Source: Pseudobutyrivibrio sp.
GTDB lineage: Bacteria; Bacillota_A; Clostridia; Lachnospirales; Lachnospiraceae
NCBI GenBank assembly: GCA_024691465.1
Contig: JAILNO010000077.1
Location: forward strand, 1-25,738
Length of the DNA: 25,738 nt
Direction of reading: 5' to 3'
Shown here: piece after piece, positions 24,529 through 25,738 of the stretch
How positions within the stretch are numbered: position 1 is the first letter of the stretch
Layout of the letters: each line of letters starts with the position of its first letter
The notes under the pieces: generated by a model
Seen by the model: the letters and a program-made list of their open reading frames with translations, nothing else
Database searches by the model: none
What the model was told of the DNA's origin: nothing
Program-made: the position numbers and the translations under genes

Positions 24529-24558
24529 AATAGCGAGGGCATCTTAGCTCTCGCTATT
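24529..24558. terminator. Hairpin after the lipoprotein gene, shared by both strands
   Basis: AATAGCGAGGG (24529-24539) pairs with CTCTCGCTATT (24548-24558) with one G-U. It lies 17 bases after the lipoprotein stop, with CTTCTTATTT following rightward, a weak U-tract. The stop codon of the leftward reading frame (24544-24546) lies in its loop. Confidence 0.65.
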
Positions 24559-24876
24559 CTTCTTATTTCGTTCTGTAAAGAGTCTGATACGTCTAGTATT
24601 TTTCTTAGCTTTAAGCATTTCTTTATATTTCTTTGAGCGATGCATTAATTTTTTGAATGCATTATATTCATCTGCTGGAACAGAGGCAGGATTAATGCCA
24701 CTGGTTGAGCAGAATGAATTAAAGTATAGTCTTTCAATTTCTTCATCTGAATCTTCAGTAGATATTTGGATAGTTGGTAGATTAATCTGTACTATATCTT
24801 TTAAAGAGGTATCTGTAGCTGTTTTAGAATCTGTTACAAAAGTACTTGACCAGGTCAGCCTAAGATAAACAGCATT
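24544..24876 (-). pseudogene. Leftward reading frame without a start codon (remnant or frameshifted gene)
   Basis: The minus strand is open for 110 codons between stops at 24879-24877 and 24546-24544, long for such AT-rich DNA, yet it has no ATG, GTG or TTG near its 5' end. The translation begins NAVYLRLTWSS, passes through an acidic region (STEDSDEEIERLYF) and ends in a very basic tail (RSKKYKEMLKAKKNTRRIR), which looks like real coding sequence. An ATG in another frame at 24875-24873 runs only 6 codons. I do not recognise the family. It may be the 3' remnant of a gene lost by deletion or frameshift, or may use a CTG start. Confidence 0.45.
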
Positions 24877-24926
24877 TTATTTCAAAGAAAAAATGAGCAT
24901 TTACATCGAATTATTTATAAAAAACT

Positions 24927-24961
24927 AACAGGCCTAGCGATAATTCACAGGGCCTGTTTTT
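24927..24961. terminator. Bidirectional intrinsic terminator
   Basis: AACAGGCC (24927-24934) and GGCCTGTT (24951-24958) form an 8-bp GC-rich stem. TTTTTA follows rightward and TAGTTTTTTA follows leftward, so it can stop both strands. It insulates the XRE gene at 25159 from the region to its left. The rest of the 646-bp gap 24513-25158 holds the remnant frame, the operator below and nothing else I can name. Confidence 0.75.
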
Positions 24962-25107
24962 ACTAAAGAGCGATGTCGTTTACAGCTGCTATGGGGTATC
25001 ATAATTTGATGTCATACAATATATGAATCTTATAAAGCGTATATGAAATTTCGTAATAAGAAAGCAAAGTAGAGCATTGAAGGGTAGCATGAGGTGTGAT
25101 AAAATAA

Positions 25108-25123
25108 ATTCACTAATGTGAAT
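25108..25123. promoter_or_regulatory. Palindromic operator candidate before the second XRE gene
   Basis: ATTCAC-TAAT-GTGAAT is a perfect 6+6 inverted repeat 36 bases before the ATG at 25159. A further GTGAAT half-site lies at 25133-25138. Such a site, in the likely promoter, suggests autoregulation by the XRE protein. Confidence 0.55.
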
Positions 25124-25158
25124 ATTATATAGGTGAATTATAAAGCGAGGTATCACTC

Positions 25159-25521
25159 ATGATAATTAGTGAAAGAATTATAAAAGTTTTAAAAGATCGA
25201 AACATGACGCAGGCAGAGTTTGCAAAGCAGGTGGGGATTTCTACAAGCACTATAAGCGAATGGAAAAAGAGAAAGACTAATCCTACTGTAGAAAAGATAA
25301 TGGATATTTGTAATGTTTTACAGATTACTCCAGAGCAGCTTCTAACAGGAAAAGGAATTGAGGATGAAGAGGAAATTGCAGCTGCAAGGCCAGAAAGTAA
25401 ATTCACTCCAGGCGATGTTCAGATGATTAAAGATTATCACAATCTTAAGGAAGAACAGCAAAAGAAACTTATGGCATATATGGAGGCACTGAAGAAGATA
25501 GAGAGCCTTGAGGATATGTAG
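25159..25521 (+). CDS. XRE-family helix-turn-helix regulator
   Basis: A 120-residue protein. Residues 5-62 are a Cro/CI-type HTH (ERIIKVLKDRNMTQAEFAK, QVGISTSTISEWKKRKTNP, and the following helices). Residues 70-120 are an acidic linker and a helix (DVQMIKDYHNLKEEQQKKLMAYM) that probably dimerises. The start is fixed by an GCGAGG site and the AUG at 25159. It sits alone between the bidirectional terminator and a long palindrome, with a palindromic operator candidate upstream. It is not closely similar to the XRE protein at 20811-21152. Confidence 0.92.
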   Translation: MIISERIIKVLKDRNMTQAEFAKQVGISTSTISEWKKRKTNPTVEKIMDICNVLQITPEQLLTGKGIEDEEEIAAARPESKFTPGDVQMIKDYHNLKEEQQKKLMAYMEALKKIESLEDM

Positions 25522-25555
25522 TTAAAATTATTCGATTAAAAATTTGGAGATGAAA

Positions 25556-25582
25556 CTTGAGGTCGAAAATTTCGACCTCAAG
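25556..25582. repeat. Perfect 13-bp inverted repeat between XRE gene and HAD gene
   Basis: CTTGAGGTCGAAA (25556-25568) and TTTCGACCTCAAG (25570-25582) are perfectly complementary around one A. No T-run follows on either strand within a few bases, so it is an imperfect candidate for a terminator and could be an operator for the next gene. Confidence 0.7.
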
Positions 25583-25603
25583 ATGAAGGGAAGGTGGATA
25601 TAA

Positions 25604-25738
25604 ATGATAAAGTGGCTCTTTTTCGATTTGGGGTCGACTTTGATCGATGAAAGTTTATGTACGGAATATCGCTTGAGGGAACTGTTAAAGCAGCCTAATG
25701 CGCCTGATCGAAAAACACTGGAACGTCGTATGGTAGAA
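25604..25738 (+). CDS. HAD-family hydrolase, N-terminal part (truncated by window end)
   Basis: The first 45 codons only. The N-terminus MIKWLFFDLGSTLIDE contains HAD motif I in the D-x-G-S-T form, with the nucleophile Asp8; the sequence after it is the start of the helical cap. GGAAGGTGG lies 6-7 bases before the ATG. The substrate cannot be inferred from this fragment. Confidence 0.85.
   Translation, partial: MIKWLFFDLGSTLIDESLCTEYRLRELLKQPNAPDRKTLERRMVE

Noticed and set aside
24653..24868. Rightward 71-codon frame
   Set aside because: It starts with TTG, has no ribosome binding site, lies opposite a longer leftward open frame and gives a low-complexity serine/valine-rich translation.
20500..25600. 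Mobile element, integrase, CRISPR array or tRNA attachment site in the AT-rich region
   Set aside because: No recombinase or transposase motif, regularly spaced repeats, tRNA-like sequence or flanking direct repeats could be found by reading.

Overview
The window looks like chromosomal DNA of an anaerobic, low-to-moderate GC Firmicute, most likely a member of the Lachnospiraceae. This rests on the gene families present (DUF4317, DUF1836 and YerC/YecD-type proteins, a RACo-like ASKHA ferredoxin, an RlmD with a clostridial C-terminal tail, a papain-like peptidase with a lectin-like domain), strong AGGAGG-type ribosome binding sites and several TTG starts. The genus cannot be read from the sequence.

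Layout. Bases 1-3646 hold hydrogenase maturation genes hypF (3' part only), hypC, hypD and hypE, all for building the Fe(CN)2CO centre of a [NiFe] hydrogenase that lies outside the window. A lone CheY-like receiver protein follows (3766-4149). Bases 4531-11098 form a tight rightward cluster with 4 to 15 bp gaps or overlaps: a THUMP RNA methyltransferase, a membrane-anchored C1 peptidase, an N-acetylmuramoyl-L-alanine amidase, the house-cleaning nucleotidase RdgB, a YfcE-type phosphoesterase and a RACo-like 2Fe-2S/ASKHA protein. A DUF4317 gene runs leftward (12359-11136). Then come asnS (Asn-tRNA synthetase) and asnA (ammonia-dependent asparagine synthetase), followed by yerC, a DUF1836 regulator, pcrA helicase and rlmD.

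The most striking element lies just before asnS. A near-consensus promoter (12489-12517) drives a 32-codon ORF (12545-12643) with a good ribosome binding site; 12 of its 32 residues are asparagine. It is followed by an intrinsic terminator (12668-12702). The end of the small ORF carries a second copy of the terminator's 3' arm, so it can form a 14-bp antiterminator with the terminator's 5' arm. This is the textbook layout of ribosome-mediated transcription attenuation, responding to charged tRNA-Asn and placed upstream of the two genes that make asparagine and charge tRNA-Asn. No T-box, the usual Firmicute solution, is visible. The gap between asnS and asnA holds a second, unclassified structured region with two mutually exclusive foldings.

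From about 20500 the DNA becomes visibly AT-richer. An XRE-family regulator (leftward) faces five rightward genes of unknown function: two small soluble proteins, a one-TM coiled-coil protein, a four-TM protein with a Cys/His-rich module and a lipoprotein. This looks like an accessory cell-envelope module. It is followed by a decayed leftward reading frame without a start codon, a second XRE regulator with a palindromic operator candidate, and the start of a HAD-family hydrolase cut by the window end.
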